Shown one piece after another: positions 33,153 through 41,092 of a stretch of 64,000 bases of DNA. A program made the position numbers and the translations under genes. The notes beneath the pieces were generated by a model. That model made no database searches. It saw only the letters and a list, made by a program, of their open reading frames with translations, and was not told the DNA's origin. The DNA is from Bacteroidota bacterium. GTDB lineage: Bacteria > Bacteroidota > Bacteroidia > Flavobacteriales > Flavobacteriaceae. The DNA lies in the NCBI GenBank assembly GCA_018267095.1, contig JAFDZC010000003.1, positions 1 to 64,000 on the forward strand, given 5' to 3'. Each line of letters begins with the position of its first letter. Positions within the stretch are counted from its first letter, which is position 1.

Positions 33153-34391
33153 TCAGTTTTGAGTGTCAAAATAACTTAAAATGTTACGCGTGGCACCTTT
33201 ATTTTGCTGTACAAAGCTAGCGCAAATTTGTCCCTTTTCATTTCGATAATCAATGTCTTGAATGAGTTTCTCGAGTTCGGTTTTTAGCTGGTCAGCGTTT
33301 TGAATTGAGATGCAACCGCCCAGCTGAACGAGCTCGGTGGCTTCGGCAAAATGACTGTAATTCGGGCCAATCAAAATCGGCAAGCCAAAAGTCGCCGGCT
33401 CCAAAACGTTGTGTACACCGGGATTTCCGAAACCGCCGCCCACATAGGCCAAATCGCCCGCGCTGTATATTTTGGTCAAAATGCCGATGGTGTCAATAAT
33501 AAAGACATCAAAATCGGCTAAGTTGTGCGTGTCTTTTTCAGAAAATAAAACCACTTTCCGTTTAATGGAATTTTTGAGCGATTCAATTTGTTCGGCTTTG
33601 ATGTTGTGCGGAGCAATAATCCATTTGATTTTTTCAGAAGTTTGGTTAATGAAATCCACAAGTATCTCTTCATCCTTGGGCCAACTGCTGCCCACCACGA
33701 GCGTCAACGTATTGTTTTTAAAAGCTTCGATAAACGACAGCTGATTGTCCTTTTCTAAAATGGCGGCTACTCGGTCAAAACGCGTATCGCCCGACAAACT
33801 GACGTTGGTTTTTCCTAGACTGCGCAAGAGTTTTTCGGAAGTTTGATTCTGCACAAAAAAATGCTCGAAACTATCTAAAGCTTGGCGATAAAATGCTCCG
33901 TACCATTTAAAGAACAATTGATTTTCTCTAAAAATACCTGAGATCAAAAAGGTTCTAATGTGTTTGTTTTTGAGTTCCTTCAGATAATTCGGCCAGTATT
34001 CATACTTGACAAAGAATACCAAATCCGGATGCGCTAATGCTATAAATCTGCGCGCATTGGCAGCAGAATCCAAGGGCAAATACAAAGTTACATCAGCTAC
34101 CGTATTGTTCTTGCGCACTTCATAACCCGAGGGCGAGAAAAACGTCAAAATAATTTTGTGCTGCGGAAACTTCAAACGCATTGCTTCCATGACCGGCAAA
34201 CCTTGCTCGTATTCGCCCAACGAAGCAGCGTGAAACCAAATCGTTTGGTCGGTTGTTGAAATTGCTGCAGCAAGTTTTTCAAAAACATCTTTTCGTCCAT
34301 CGACAAATAACTTCATTTTAGGGCTCAGCAAAGCCAGAAAACGCAGCGTTAAATCTGCCAGAAAAACCACTAAATTGTACAGTACAAACAT
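33153..34391 (-). CDS. kdtA: 3-deoxy-D-manno-octulosonic acid transferase (Kdo transferase)
   Basis: Transfers Kdo from CMP-Kdo to lipid A precursors at the inner membrane. The 412-residue protein begins with a hydrophobic segment (LYNLVVFLADLTLRFLALL) and a KdtA N-terminal domain with WFHAASLGEYEQGLPV, LTFFSPSGYEV and FVKYEYWPNYL. The C-terminal GT-B half contains GSSWPKDEE and YVGGGFGNPGVHNVLEPA, ending the nucleotide-sugar site. Length is normal. It is divergent from the sugar aminotransferase gene. Confidence 0.94.
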   Translation of the reverse strand: MFVLYNLVVFLADLTLRFLALLSPKMKLFVDGRKDVFEKLAAAISTTDQTIWFHAASLGEYEQGLPVMEAMRLKFPQHKIILTFFSPSGYEVRKNNTVADVTLYLPLDSAANARRFIALAHPDLVFFVKYEYWPNYLKELKNKHIRTFLISGIFRENQLFFKWYGAFYRQALDSFEHFFVQNQTSEKLLRSLGKTNVSLSGDTRFDRVAAILEKDNQLSFIEAFKNNTLTLVVGSSWPKDEEILVDFINQTSEKIKWIIAPHNIKAEQIESLKNSIKRKVVLFSEKDTHNLADFDVFIIDTIGILTKIYSAGDLAYVGGGFGNPGVHNVLEPATFGLPILIGPNYSHFAEATELVQLGGCISIQNADQLKTELEKLIQDIDYRNEKGQICASFVQQNKGATRNILSYFDTQN

Positions 34392-34459
34392 CCGCTGTGA
34401 ATTGTGTCGCTAAAATACACCACTTTACAGAATTTTTATGGTTTACTTCATTAAATTGC

Positions 34460-34467
34460 TAATTTTG
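34460..34467 (+). promoter_or_regulatory. -7 box ahead of the aminotransferase gene
   Basis: TAATTTTG, 22 bases before the ATG at 34490. No convincing -33 TTG. Confidence 0.45.
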
Positions 34468-34489
34468 TCCCGATAAAATTCACGCTCGA

Positions 34490-35620
34490 ATGAAAAAAAT
34501 TCAAATGGTTGACCTCAAAAGTCAATACGATAAAATCGCAACTACCGTCAATGCTTCCATTCAAGAAGTTTTAGATAATACCGCTTACATCAACGGACCG
34601 CAAGTACACAGTTTTCAGAAAAACCTCGAAGAATACCTTGGCGTTAAACACGTAATTCCTTGTGCCAACGGAACTGACGCTTTGCAAATTGCCATGATGG
34701 GTTTGGGTTTACAGCCCGGAGACGAAGTCATCACCGCCGATTTCACCTTTGCCGCCACCGTTGAAGTTATTGCACTTTTGCAACTCACGCCGGTATTGGT
34801 CGATGTGGATATGGTCAACATGAATATTTCGATTGACGCGATTAAAAAAGCCATCACACCCAAAACCAAAGCCATTGTTCCGGTGCATTTGTTTGGTCGC
34901 GCTGCCAATATGGAGGCCATTATGCAAATCGCCCAAGAGCACAATTTATATGTGATTGAAGACAATGCACAAGCCATTGGTGCCAACTGCAAATTCTCTG
35001 ACGGAACCAAAAAGAAAGCCGGAACCATCGGACACGTAGGCGCCACTTCGTTCTTTCCGTCTAAAAACCTAGGTTGTTATGGCGACGGCGGAGCTATTTT
35101 TACCAACGATGATCAGCTCGCTCACACACTCAGAGGCATCGTCAACCACGGCATGTATGTGCGTTATCACCACGATGTAGTCGGTGTGAATTCTCGTCTT
35201 GACAGCATTCAAGCCGCGGTGCTCAACGCCAAATTACCGCTTTTAGATCAGTATAATGAGGCGCGCCAAATTGCAGCCCGAAAATATACAGCCGCTTTGT
35301 CCGGACATCCAAACATCATGGCACCCATGATTTGCGAGCAATGCGATTGTCATGTATTTCATCAGTACACTTTGCGCATTCTCAACGCCGACCGCGATGG
35401 GTTGATGCAACATTTGCTCGACAAAGGTATTCCGTGTGCGATTTATTACCCGATTCCGTTGCACAGCCAAAAAGCATATCTCGATGCGCGCTATAATGAA
35501 GCCGATTTTCCGGTGACCAATCAGTTGGTCAAAGAAGTGATTTCTTTGCCGATGCACACCGAACTCGACGACGAACAAATCAAATTCATTACCGACAGCG
35601 TACTTGAATTTTTGAAATAA
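34490..35620 (+). CDS. DegT/DnrJ/EryC1/StrS family sugar aminotransferase
   Basis: A PLP enzyme of the family that aminates nucleotide-linked keto-sugars for surface polysaccharides. The 376 residues show CANGTDALQIA (PLP phosphate binding), D158 in IEDNAQAIGA, and K192 in TSFFPSKNLGCYGDGG as the PLP lysine. NSRLDSIQAAVL and YYPIPLHSQKAY are further family motifs. The product could be an amino sugar for LPS, consistent with kdtA opposite and galE downstream, but the precise substrate is open. A repeat copy follows the stop. Confidence 0.92.
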   Translation: MKKIQMVDLKSQYDKIATTVNASIQEVLDNTAYINGPQVHSFQKNLEEYLGVKHVIPCANGTDALQIAMMGLGLQPGDEVITADFTFAATVEVIALLQLTPVLVDVDMVNMNISIDAIKKAITPKTKAIVPVHLFGRAANMEAIMQIAQEHNLYVIEDNAQAIGANCKFSDGTKKKAGTIGHVGATSFFPSKNLGCYGDGGAIFTNDDQLAHTLRGIVNHGMYVRYHHDVVGVNSRLDSIQAAVLNAKLPLLDQYNEARQIAARKYTAALSGHPNIMAPMICEQCDCHVFHQYTLRILNADRDGLMQHLLDKGIPCAIYYPIPLHSQKAYLDARYNEADFPVTNQLVKEVISLPMHTELDDEQIKFITDSVLEFLK

Positions 35621-35623
35621 TTT

Positions 35624-35710
35624 TGAGAAGCTCTTTCCGGCTGTTCGCTAAATCTTTTGTGTCGAACCCCGCCACAAAAGGATATCGCTGCCATCCGGGC
35701 TAGGGCTTTA
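35624..35710 (+). repeat. Flavobacterial intergenic repeat, copy 2 (sense, after the aminotransferase gene)
   Basis: The element contains CCGGCTGTTCGC, then a hairpin of CTTTTGTG (35654-35661) with CACAAAAG (35673-35680) around TCGAACCCCGC, then GATATCGCTGCCATCCGGGCT. It starts within a few bases of the upstream stop codon and ends about 28 bases before galE. It is the clearest copy and the best template for searching. Confidence 0.8.
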
Positions 35711-35737
35711 GAACACAAAACAAAACCCAACTAACAA

Positions 35738-36751
35738 ATGAAAGTATTAGTAACCGGAGGATTAGGTTTTATTGGTTCTCACACCGTAGTTGAGCTTCAA
35801 AACGAAGGCTTCGAGGTCGTGATTATCGACAACCTTTCCAACTCATCTGAAGACGTATTAAAAGGAATCGTAGCCATTACCGGTCAAACCCCGCTTTTTG
35901 AAAAAATGGATTTACGCGACAAAGCGGCGGTTCAAGATTTTTTCAAAAGACATGCAGATATTTCTGGCGTCATTCATTTTGCCGCTTCAAAAGCCGTTAA
36001 TGAAAGCGTTGAAAATCCATTGTTGTATTACGAAAACAACATCAATACCCTGGTGTACATTCTTCAAGAATTGCAACAAAAATCCGAGGCAAACTTTATT
36101 TTCAGTTCTTCTTGCACCGTTTATGGCGAGGCGGATAAAATGCCGATTACGGAAGATGCACCGGTAAAAAAGGCACTTTCACCTTATGGAAACACAAAAC
36201 AAATCGGTGAGGAAATCATCAGCGAAGTATGTAAAGTAAGTTCAATCAATTCTATTTTATTGCGTTACTTCAACCCCATCGGAGCACATCCAACCGCACA
36301 TATTGGCGAATTGCCTATTGGCGTTCCGCAAAATTTGATTCCGTTTATTACTCAAACCGGAATTGGCTTGCGCGAGCAATTATCTGTTTATGGCGATGAT
36401 TATCCAACGCCCGACGGCACTTGTATTCGCGATTACATTCACGTAGTTGATTTGGCCAAAGCACACGTCGTTGCTTTACAAAGATTGCTTGCCAAAAAGA
36501 ACCTCGAAAAAGTCGAAGTGTTCAACTTAGGAACCGGAACCGGAAGTTCGGTTTTAGAAGTTATTCAAACATTTGAAAAAGTAAGTGGCCAAAAGCTTCC
36601 ATACAAAATTGTAGGTCGCCGTGAAGGCGATATCATTTCGGCCTATGCCAGCACGGATAAAGCCAATCAGGTTTTGGGATGGAAAGCACAATCAACGCTC
36701 GAAGAAGCGTTGACATATGCTTGGAAATGGGAGCAAAAAATCAGAAGTTAA
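35738..36751 (+). CDS. galE: UDP-glucose 4-epimerase
   Basis: Interconverts UDP-glucose and UDP-galactose (and often the N-acetyl forms) for surface polysaccharide synthesis. The 337-residue short-chain dehydrogenase fold has GGLGFIGSHT at 7-16 for NAD, SSSCTVYG with the catalytic Ser/Thr region, and the YxxxK pair in SPYGNTKQ. IRDYIHVVDLAKAH is a GalE-typical segment. Length matches GalE exactly. It follows a repeat element rather than a recognisable promoter. Confidence 0.95.
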   Translation: MKVLVTGGLGFIGSHTVVELQNEGFEVVIIDNLSNSSEDVLKGIVAITGQTPLFEKMDLRDKAAVQDFFKRHADISGVIHFAASKAVNESVENPLLYYENNINTLVYILQELQQKSEANFIFSSSCTVYGEADKMPITEDAPVKKALSPYGNTKQIGEEIISEVCKVSSINSILLRYFNPIGAHPTAHIGELPIGVPQNLIPFITQTGIGLREQLSVYGDDYPTPDGTCIRDYIHVVDLAKAHVVALQRLLAKKNLEKVEVFNLGTGTGSSVLEVIQTFEKVSGQKLPYKIVGRREGDIISAYASTDKANQVLGWKAQSTLEEALTYAWKWEQKIRS

Positions 36752-36764
36752 ATTAAATGACATT

Positions 36765-36795
36765 AAAAAAGCCCGGAACCAACTGGGCTTTTTTA
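36765..36795. terminator. Bidirectional terminator between galE and fabD
   Basis: AAAAAAGCCC and GGGCTTTTTT pair around a 10-base loop, giving T-runs in both directions for the two convergent genes. Confidence 0.85.
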
Positions 36796-36812
36796 ATTCA
36801 ATAAATTTTATT

Positions 36813-37682
36813 TTAAGCCGAAATCGTCTCGACTTCTTTGTCAATTTTATTGATCAAGCCGACCAAAACTTTTCCCGGACCTACTTCGGTAAAGCTCGTA
36901 GCTCCGTCTTGAATCATTTGTTGCACTGATTGCGTCCATTTTACCGGAGCCGTCAATTGAATGATTAAGTTGTTTTTAATCTCATCTGCATCTGAAACTG
37001 CCGAAGCAGTTACATTTTGATATACCGGACAGGTTGGTGTATTGAAATGAGTTGCCTGAATCGCTGCGGCCAATTCTTCACGGGCAGGCTCCATCATCGG
37101 AGAGTGAAAAGCACCGCCTACCGGCAAAATCAAAGCGCGTTTGGCACCGGCTTCTTTGAGTTTTTCGCAGGCCACTTCAACGGCTTTGTATTCGCCTGAA
37201 ATCACCAATTGTCCAGGGCAGTTGTAATTGGCTGCTACTACCACACCGTCAACAGAGGCGCAAATATCTTCAACTGTTTTATCATCTAAATTCAATACAG
37301 CTGCCATCGTGCTGGGTGTGATTTCGCAAGCTTTTTGCATGGCTTGAGCGCGTTGCGACACCAATTTTAATCCATCTTCAAAAGACAGCGTTCCGTTGGC
37401 TACCAAAGCAGAAAATTCACCTAAAGAATGTCCGGCCACCATATCAGGTTGGATGTCCAGCGTTTTGGCCAAAATCACCGAGTGTAAAAACACCGCCGGT
37501 TGGGTTACTTTGGTTTCTTTAAGCTCTTCAGCTGTTCCTTCAAACATAATATCGGTGATGCGAAATCCAAGAATTTCATTGGCTTGCTCGAACATTTCTT
37601 TAGCTAAAGATGAACTTTCATATAAATCTTTACCCATACCGGTAAATTGGGCGCCTTGCCCCGGAAAAACATATGCTTTCAT
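36813..37682 (-). CDS. fabD: Malonyl-CoA:ACP transacylase
   Basis: Loads malonyl groups onto acyl carrier protein for fatty acid synthesis. The 289-residue protein starts KAYVFPGQGAQFTGMG; the nucleophile S86 is in VAGHSLGEFSAL, and GGAFHSPMM carries the catalytic His. Length is normal. It has its own promoter and is not next to other fab genes here. Confidence 0.96.
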   Translation of the reverse strand: MKAYVFPGQGAQFTGMGKDLYESSSLAKEMFEQANEILGFRITDIMFEGTAEELKETKVTQPAVFLHSVILAKTLDIQPDMVAGHSLGEFSALVANGTLSFEDGLKLVSQRAQAMQKACEITPSTMAAVLNLDDKTVEDICASVDGVVVAANYNCPGQLVISGEYKAVEVACEKLKEAGAKRALILPVGGAFHSPMMEPAREELAAAIQATHFNTPTCPVYQNVTASAVSDADEIKNNLIIQLTAPVKWTQSVQQMIQDGATSFTEVGPGKVLVGLINKIDKEVETISA

Positions 37683-37707
37683 GATGTGAGTTTACAAGTT
37701 TGCGCCA

Positions 37708-37735
37708 CAAAAATAGCAATTAAATCAAAACTCAA
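37708..37735 (-). promoter_or_regulatory. Promoter of fabD
   Basis: On the minus strand TTG (37733-37735), 17 bases, TATTTTTG (37708-37715), 25 bases ahead of the ATG. The -33 element lies inside the end of the upstream reductase gene. Confidence 0.6.
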
Positions 37736-38252
37736 TTGACTGAACCAAATCAGTTAATTGCTTTTTAAGCTCAGGTTGGATAATTCCGTGAACTGCATCA
37801 AAATTCTCAAAAAAAGTAGGCAATGAAAATGTTCCTTTGACTTGTGCCCCTTGATAGGGGAAGCGTTTCGAAGCAATATCCAAAACGGTTGCTCCGCCGC
37901 GCGCTCCCGGTGAAGTTGCCATGAGCAGCATCGGTTTTTCTTGAAAGGTTTTGTTGTTGATGCGCGAAGTCCAATCCAAAATATTTTTAAAAGCAGTTGA
38001 ATAAGCTCCGTTGTGTTCTGCTAATGAAAGCACAATCAAATCGGCAGTACCTATTTTGGCATAGAACTCATGCGCCAGATTATGAATTCCGTTTTCTTTT
38101 TCGCGATCGACCGAAAACAAAGGCATTTCGTAATCGTTTAAATCTAAAATGTCTATTTCGGCATTTTCAAATAGGTTGGCCGCATATACGGCTAATTGTT
38201 TGTTGATCGAGTTTTTACTGGATGAACCTCCAAAGGCTATGATTTTTTTCAT
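37725..38252 (-). CDS. NADPH-dependent FMN reductase family protein
   Basis: A flavodoxin-like fold of 175 residues. KKIIAFGGSSSKNSINKQLA is the FMN phosphate loop, LSLAEHNGAYSTAFKNILDW is the substrate and FMN face, and ATSPGARGGATVL is the second flavin contact. Members reduce FMN, quinones, chromate or azo dyes with NADPH. The start is set at MKKIIAFGG (38252), two bases after the stop of the upstream membrane-protein gene. It is the last gene of the pirin-headed operon, with no terminator before fabD. Confidence 0.9.
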   Translation of the reverse strand: MKKIIAFGGSSSKNSINKQLAVYAANLFENAEIDILDLNDYEMPLFSVDREKENGIHNLAHEFYAKIGTADLIVLSLAEHNGAYSTAFKNILDWTSRINNKTFQEKPMLLMATSPGARGGATVLDIASKRFPYQGAQVKGTFSLPTFFENFDAVHGIIQPELKKQLTDLVQSIEF

Positions 38253-38254
38253 TT

Positions 38255-38467
38255 TTAAGTATTTAACCAATTTCCGAGTATTTTTCTGAGCAAGGGCAAT
38301 AAAACATACACCATGAGCGGAACCAAAACTCCGGTCATGATTAAAGTGCGCAAGGCGAGAGGAAAATCTTTGATTTCATTGCCAATCAAAAAGCTCAACA
38401 GCGTAATGGCCGGATAAATCGCTATCCAAACCATGAGCGCAAACTTCCATTTTTTGGGTGGCTTCAT
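38255..38467 (-). CDS. Small two-helix membrane protein (resembles the membrane part of COG3224 proteins)
   Basis: The 70 residues start MKPPKKWKFALMVWIAIYP, with a first hydrophobic helix, a short loop (NEIKDFPLALRTL), a second helix (MTGVLVPLMVYVLLP), and the ending RKILGNWLNT. This pattern closely resembles the C-terminal membrane segment of proteins annotated as antibiotic biosynthesis monooxygenases (COG3224), here without the monooxygenase domain. The ATG overlaps the stop of the Fe-S protein gene as ATGA, so the two are translationally coupled. Function is unknown; it may anchor operon partners. Confidence 0.78.
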   Translation of the reverse strand: MKPPKKWKFALMVWIAIYPAITLLSFLIGNEIKDFPLALRTLIMTGVLVPLMVYVLLPLLRKILGNWLNT

Positions 38468-38688
38468 GAATTCAAATAATACGTAAGCGCCCCGGACGGG
38501 CATTTTTTTACGGTTTCAATAATTTTCTCGGTGGTTGAATTTTCAGGATTGATCCAAGGTTTTTCTTTGGGTTTAAAAACTTCGGGATTGTTGCGCACAC
38601 ATTCGGCAGCGTGCTGGCATAAGCCCGATTTCCAAACAATGGTCACCTCGCCATTGCTGTATTCTTTGGTGATGTTTTTCGGATCCAT
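38464..38688 (-). CDS. Divergent 4Fe-4S mono-cluster protein (Fer4_19, YjdI-like)
   Basis: The 74-residue protein matches the Fer4_19 family (E. coli YjdI). Cysteines are at C24, C30 and C63 (GLCQHAAEC and KKCPSGALTY), with H26 in the first motif. Only three cysteines are present, so the fourth cluster ligand must come from another residue or be absent. It is presumably a small electron carrier. One-base overlap with the osmC stop and ATGA overlap with the next gene indicate tight coupling. In E. coli yjdI sits next to a GNAT gene (yjdJ); the same two families occur in this operon. Confidence 0.87.
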   Translation of the reverse strand: MDPKNITKEYSNGEVTIVWKSGLCQHAAECVRNNPEVFKPKEKPWINPENSTTEKIIETVKKCPSGALTYYLNS

Positions 38689-39101
38689 TATTCGTTTATT
38701 TTAGAGTGAATGACTATTTTGTTTTCTAAGATTTTGGATACGGGACACTTTCCGGCTATCACCAGTAATCGCTCTTTTATGTCAGTGTCCAAACCTTCCG
38801 GAAAAGTAATGATTCGTTCAATAGTGGTAATCATTTCTGTTGAAGTTTCCTGATACATATTAAGGGAAACGGACAATTCAGGAACGTTCCAACCTTTTCG
38901 GTCGATGTACATGCGCAAAGTCGATAAGGTACAACCGGCCAACGAAGCCAATAAAGTACTGTACGGATCCGGGCCTAAATCACCTCCGCCAATGCTTACA
39001 GGTTCGTCCATGATCATTTGACCGTTGCGCCAATTGATGGTACAGAGATATTTTTGTGTGCCGATGTGGGCGGTGAGGTTTTGTTCGAGTAAGTGGGTCA
39101 T
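38688..39101 (-). CDS. OsmC family protein
   Basis: The 137 residues include the two redox cysteines of OsmC/Ohr proteins, in LAGCTLSTLRMYIDRKGW and AGKCPVSKILEN, plus DPYSTLLASLAGC. OsmC/Ohr proteins are thiol-dependent peroxidases for organic hydroperoxides, working as dimers in the cytoplasm; this is the short OsmC-like branch, whose substrates are less clear. It is third in the pirin operon, 14 bases after the GNAT gene. Confidence 0.9.
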   Translation of the reverse strand: MTHLLEQNLTAHIGTQKYLCTINWRNGQMIMDEPVSIGGGDLGPDPYSTLLASLAGCTLSTLRMYIDRKGWNVPELSVSLNMYQETSTEMITTIERIITFPEGLDTDIKERLLVIAGKCPVSKILENKIVIHSKINE

Positions 39102-39115
39102 AAGGTTGTATGTTT

Positions 39116-39400
39116 TTACAGCACATCTTTAATTTCCGGTGTTTTGTCAAAAACACTTTTGGCAAACGGACAAAGCGGTAAAATTTTAATCCCGTTTTCG
39201 CGTGCAAAATCCACCGCGGCCAAAACCATTTTTTTGCCATAACCTTTGCCGTTGTTGCCCGGGTTTACCTCGGTATGATCAATGATGATTTGTTTTTCGC
39301 CGGCAAATACAAATGTCATGAGTGCTTCTTGCTTGCCGTCGGCTTGCACAAAGAAATGTCCTTTGTTGCCGTCTATTTCCATTCCTACAGTTGCTTCCAT
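39116..39400 (-). CDS. Small GNAT N-acetyltransferase (YjdJ-like)
   Basis: The 94-residue protein belongs to the minimal GNAT family PF14542. IIIDHTEVNPGNNGKGYGKK contains the acetyl-CoA pyrophosphate loop (NGKGYGKK), and ENGIKILPLCPFAKSVF is the conserved C-terminal strand with LCPFAK. The frame is open to 39526, but the ATG at 39400 gives the family length and avoids overlap with the pirin gene. The acceptor substrate is unknown. Confidence 0.88.
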   Translation of the reverse strand: MEATVGMEIDGNKGHFFVQADGKQEALMTFVFAGEKQIIIDHTEVNPGNNGKGYGKKMVLAAVDFARENGIKILPLCPFAKSVFDKTPEIKDVL

Positions 39401-39410
39401 AAAAATATTC

Positions 39411-40127
39411 TTATTGATGCATCGGAACTTCCATGAGCAATATTTCAGCCTCAGAAGTTGCTTTAAATTGTACTTTTTCAAAATCGATAATGCCCATGCC
39501 ATCGCGCTGTTCAAGGCTTTGACCATCTACTTCAACACTGCCTTTGATCACAAAAACGTACAAACCGTTTCCGGCTAATTTTTGGGTATATTCCAACTCG
39601 GTTCCGGCATCCATATTACTCATATGAAACCAGGCATCTTGATGAATCCAAACGCCCGCATCGTCCGCACTAGGCGAAAGAATTTGCTGAAACTGATTGT
39701 GTCTGTCCGGCACATTGAGCGTGATTTGCTCGTAGCGAGGCGCAACGTTTCGGTATTTCGGGAACACCCAAATCTGCAATAAATTGGTTCTTTGGTTTTG
39801 GTTCGGATTAAACTCAGAATGTTGAATTCCGGTGCCGGCGCTCATTACTTGTACATCGCCAAACTTAATGACTTCGGTATTGCCCATGCTGTCTTTGTGC
39901 GCCAAATCGCCTTCGAGCGGAATGGTGATGATTTCCATGTTGTCGTGCGGATGCGTACCGAAGCCCATGCCCGGTGCAATGATGTCGTCATTCAAAACGC
40001 GTAAAACGCCAAATTGAACGCGATTCGGATCATAGTATCCGGCAAAACTAAAAGTATGGTGGGCATCGAGCCAGCCGTGGTTGGCATGTCCGCGGGTATC
40101 TGCTTTGTGAATGATGGTTGTTTTCAT
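39411..40127 (-). CDS. Pirin family protein
   Basis: A bicupin of 238 residues. The metal-binding cupin motif is visible as GFGTHPHDNMEIITIPLEGDL with ligands His/His/His/Glu, then SAGTGIQHSEFN. The second cupin is degenerate. Pirins bind Fe(II) or another metal; some oxidise quercetin, and others act as redox sensors. It heads the six-gene operon down to the FMN reductase gene. A -7 box lies 30 bases upstream. Confidence 0.92.
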   Translation of the reverse strand: MKTTIIHKADTRGHANHGWLDAHHTFSFAGYYDPNRVQFGVLRVLNDDIIAPGMGFGTHPHDNMEIITIPLEGDLAHKDSMGNTEVIKFGDVQVMSAGTGIQHSEFNPNQNQRTNLLQIWVFPKYRNVAPRYEQITLNVPDRHNQFQQILSPSADDAGVWIHQDAWFHMSNMDAGTELEYTQKLAGNGLYVFVIKGSVEVDGQSLEQRDGMGIIDFEKVQFKATSEAEILLMEVPMHQ

Positions 40128-40156
40128 ATCGAATAAATTTAAGGATTATTACGATA

Positions 40157-40164
40157 CAAAGGTA
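40157..40164 (-). promoter_or_regulatory. -7 box of the pirin operon
   Basis: TACCTTTG on the minus strand, 30 bases ahead of the pirin ATG. A TTG is 14 bases upstream, closer than the ideal spacing. Confidence 0.5.
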
Positions 40165-40229
40165 CAATCGTGAATAGTCAAGCGCACTTAATCTAGGTTA
40201 AGAAGTCATGCCCAAAAGCAGTAGCGGTT

Positions 40230-40424
40230 TTATTCTTTGTCGGTTTTTTTAAAAAAGTCTTTGATTATAAGTGCCATCATCGCTATGAAAGTGACTAGAT
40301 AAATCATATCTATAGCCGGTTTTTCAAATTTGAAATTTTCAAAGTCAAAATGCTGACACAATTTACTTCCGGTGATAATTAGAATAATCAGGAAAAAGAA
40401 GTTGATGCCTTTTGTGTTTTTCAT
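40230..40424 (-). CDS. Small two-helix membrane protein, function unknown
   Basis: The 64-residue protein begins MKNTKGINFFFLIILIITG. There is one helix at about 8-20, a polar loop (CQHFDFENFKFEKPAIDM), a second helix (IYLVTFIAMMALIIKDFF), and a KKTDKE tail. I recognise no family. It lies 47 bases downstream of the Crp-like gene on the same strand. The start at 40424 puts Lys before the first helix; the frame is open to 40448. Confidence 0.55.
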   Translation of the reverse strand: MKNTKGINFFFLIILIITGSKLCQHFDFENFKFEKPAIDMIYLVTFIAMMALIIKDFFKKTDKE

Positions 40425-40471
40425 GCTTTGTCTGTTTTGACATTTCAATGATTTAAAGGTAATTTAAAAAC

Positions 40472-41047
40472 TTACTTGCGCAACATTTTAGCTTTCATCT
40501 TACTGAAGAATTCCGGCGTGACACCAATGTAGGAAGCAATTTGTTTTTGCGGAACTTTTTGAATCAGCGTTGGATATTTTTTGCAGAATTTGTCAAAGCG
40601 CTCTTCGGCAGTCAAACTTAAATTGTCCATCAAACGTTCTTGATGCGCCACCAGTGAGTTTTCAGTAAGAATTCTAAAAAAACGCTCTAGCTTAGGAATT
40701 TCTTGGTACAAAATTTCTTGATCTTCTTTGGCCAACGCAATGACTTCAGATTCTTCCAACACTTCAATAAATAGATTTCCCGGTTGGCCCGAAAGCAAAC
40801 TATACATATCAGAAATCCACCAACCTTCGCAGGCAAAACTCAAAACGTGTTCTACAATATGATCGTTGATGTAAAAACTTCTGAGCAATCCCGATTGCAC
40901 AAAATAAGTGTGCTTGCAAACCGTTCCTGCATATTGAATGACCGATTTGGCCGGATAAATTTGTCTTTGCGTATGAGCCAAAAACAAGTCTTGCTCAGCG
41001 CGGGTGAGCGTTATGTGGCGAGCGATATTTTCTAAAATCAACGGCAA
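40472..41047 (-). CDS. Crp/Fnr family transcriptional regulator (probable TTG start)
   Basis: The 191 residues comprise an N-terminal cyclic-nucleotide-binding-type barrel (about 25-115, IYPAKSVIQYAGTVCKHTYF and the LLRSFYI strand) and a C-terminal winged helix (KQIASYIGVTPEFFSKMKAK). The usual cAMP-contacting residues are not evident, so the ligand is unclear; this subfamily is common in Bacteroidota. The frame has a stop two codons before TTG (41047) and no ATG in the first 40 codons, so TTG is the likely start. It lies about 10 bases after the terminator of the aminotransferase gene. Confidence 0.85.
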   Translation of the reverse strand: MPLILENIARHITLTRAEQDLFLAHTQRQIYPAKSVIQYAGTVCKHTYFVQSGLLRSFYINDHIVEHVLSFACEGWWISDMYSLLSGQPGNLFIEVLEESEVIALAKEDQEILYQEIPKLERFFRILTENSLVAHQERLMDNLSLTAEERFDKFCKKYPTLIQKVPQKQIASYIGVTPEFFSKMKAKMLRK

Positions 41048-41055
41048 ATTTTTTA

Positions 41056-41085
41056 AATAAAAAAAGCCTCTAAAAAGAGGCTTGT
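41056..41085 (-). terminator. Terminator after the aspartate aminotransferase-like gene
   Basis: AAGCCTC (41064-41070) pairs with GAGGCTT (41077-41083). The T-run on the minus strand continues almost into the Crp-like start codon. Confidence 0.82.
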
Positions 41086-41092
41086 GTTTTTT

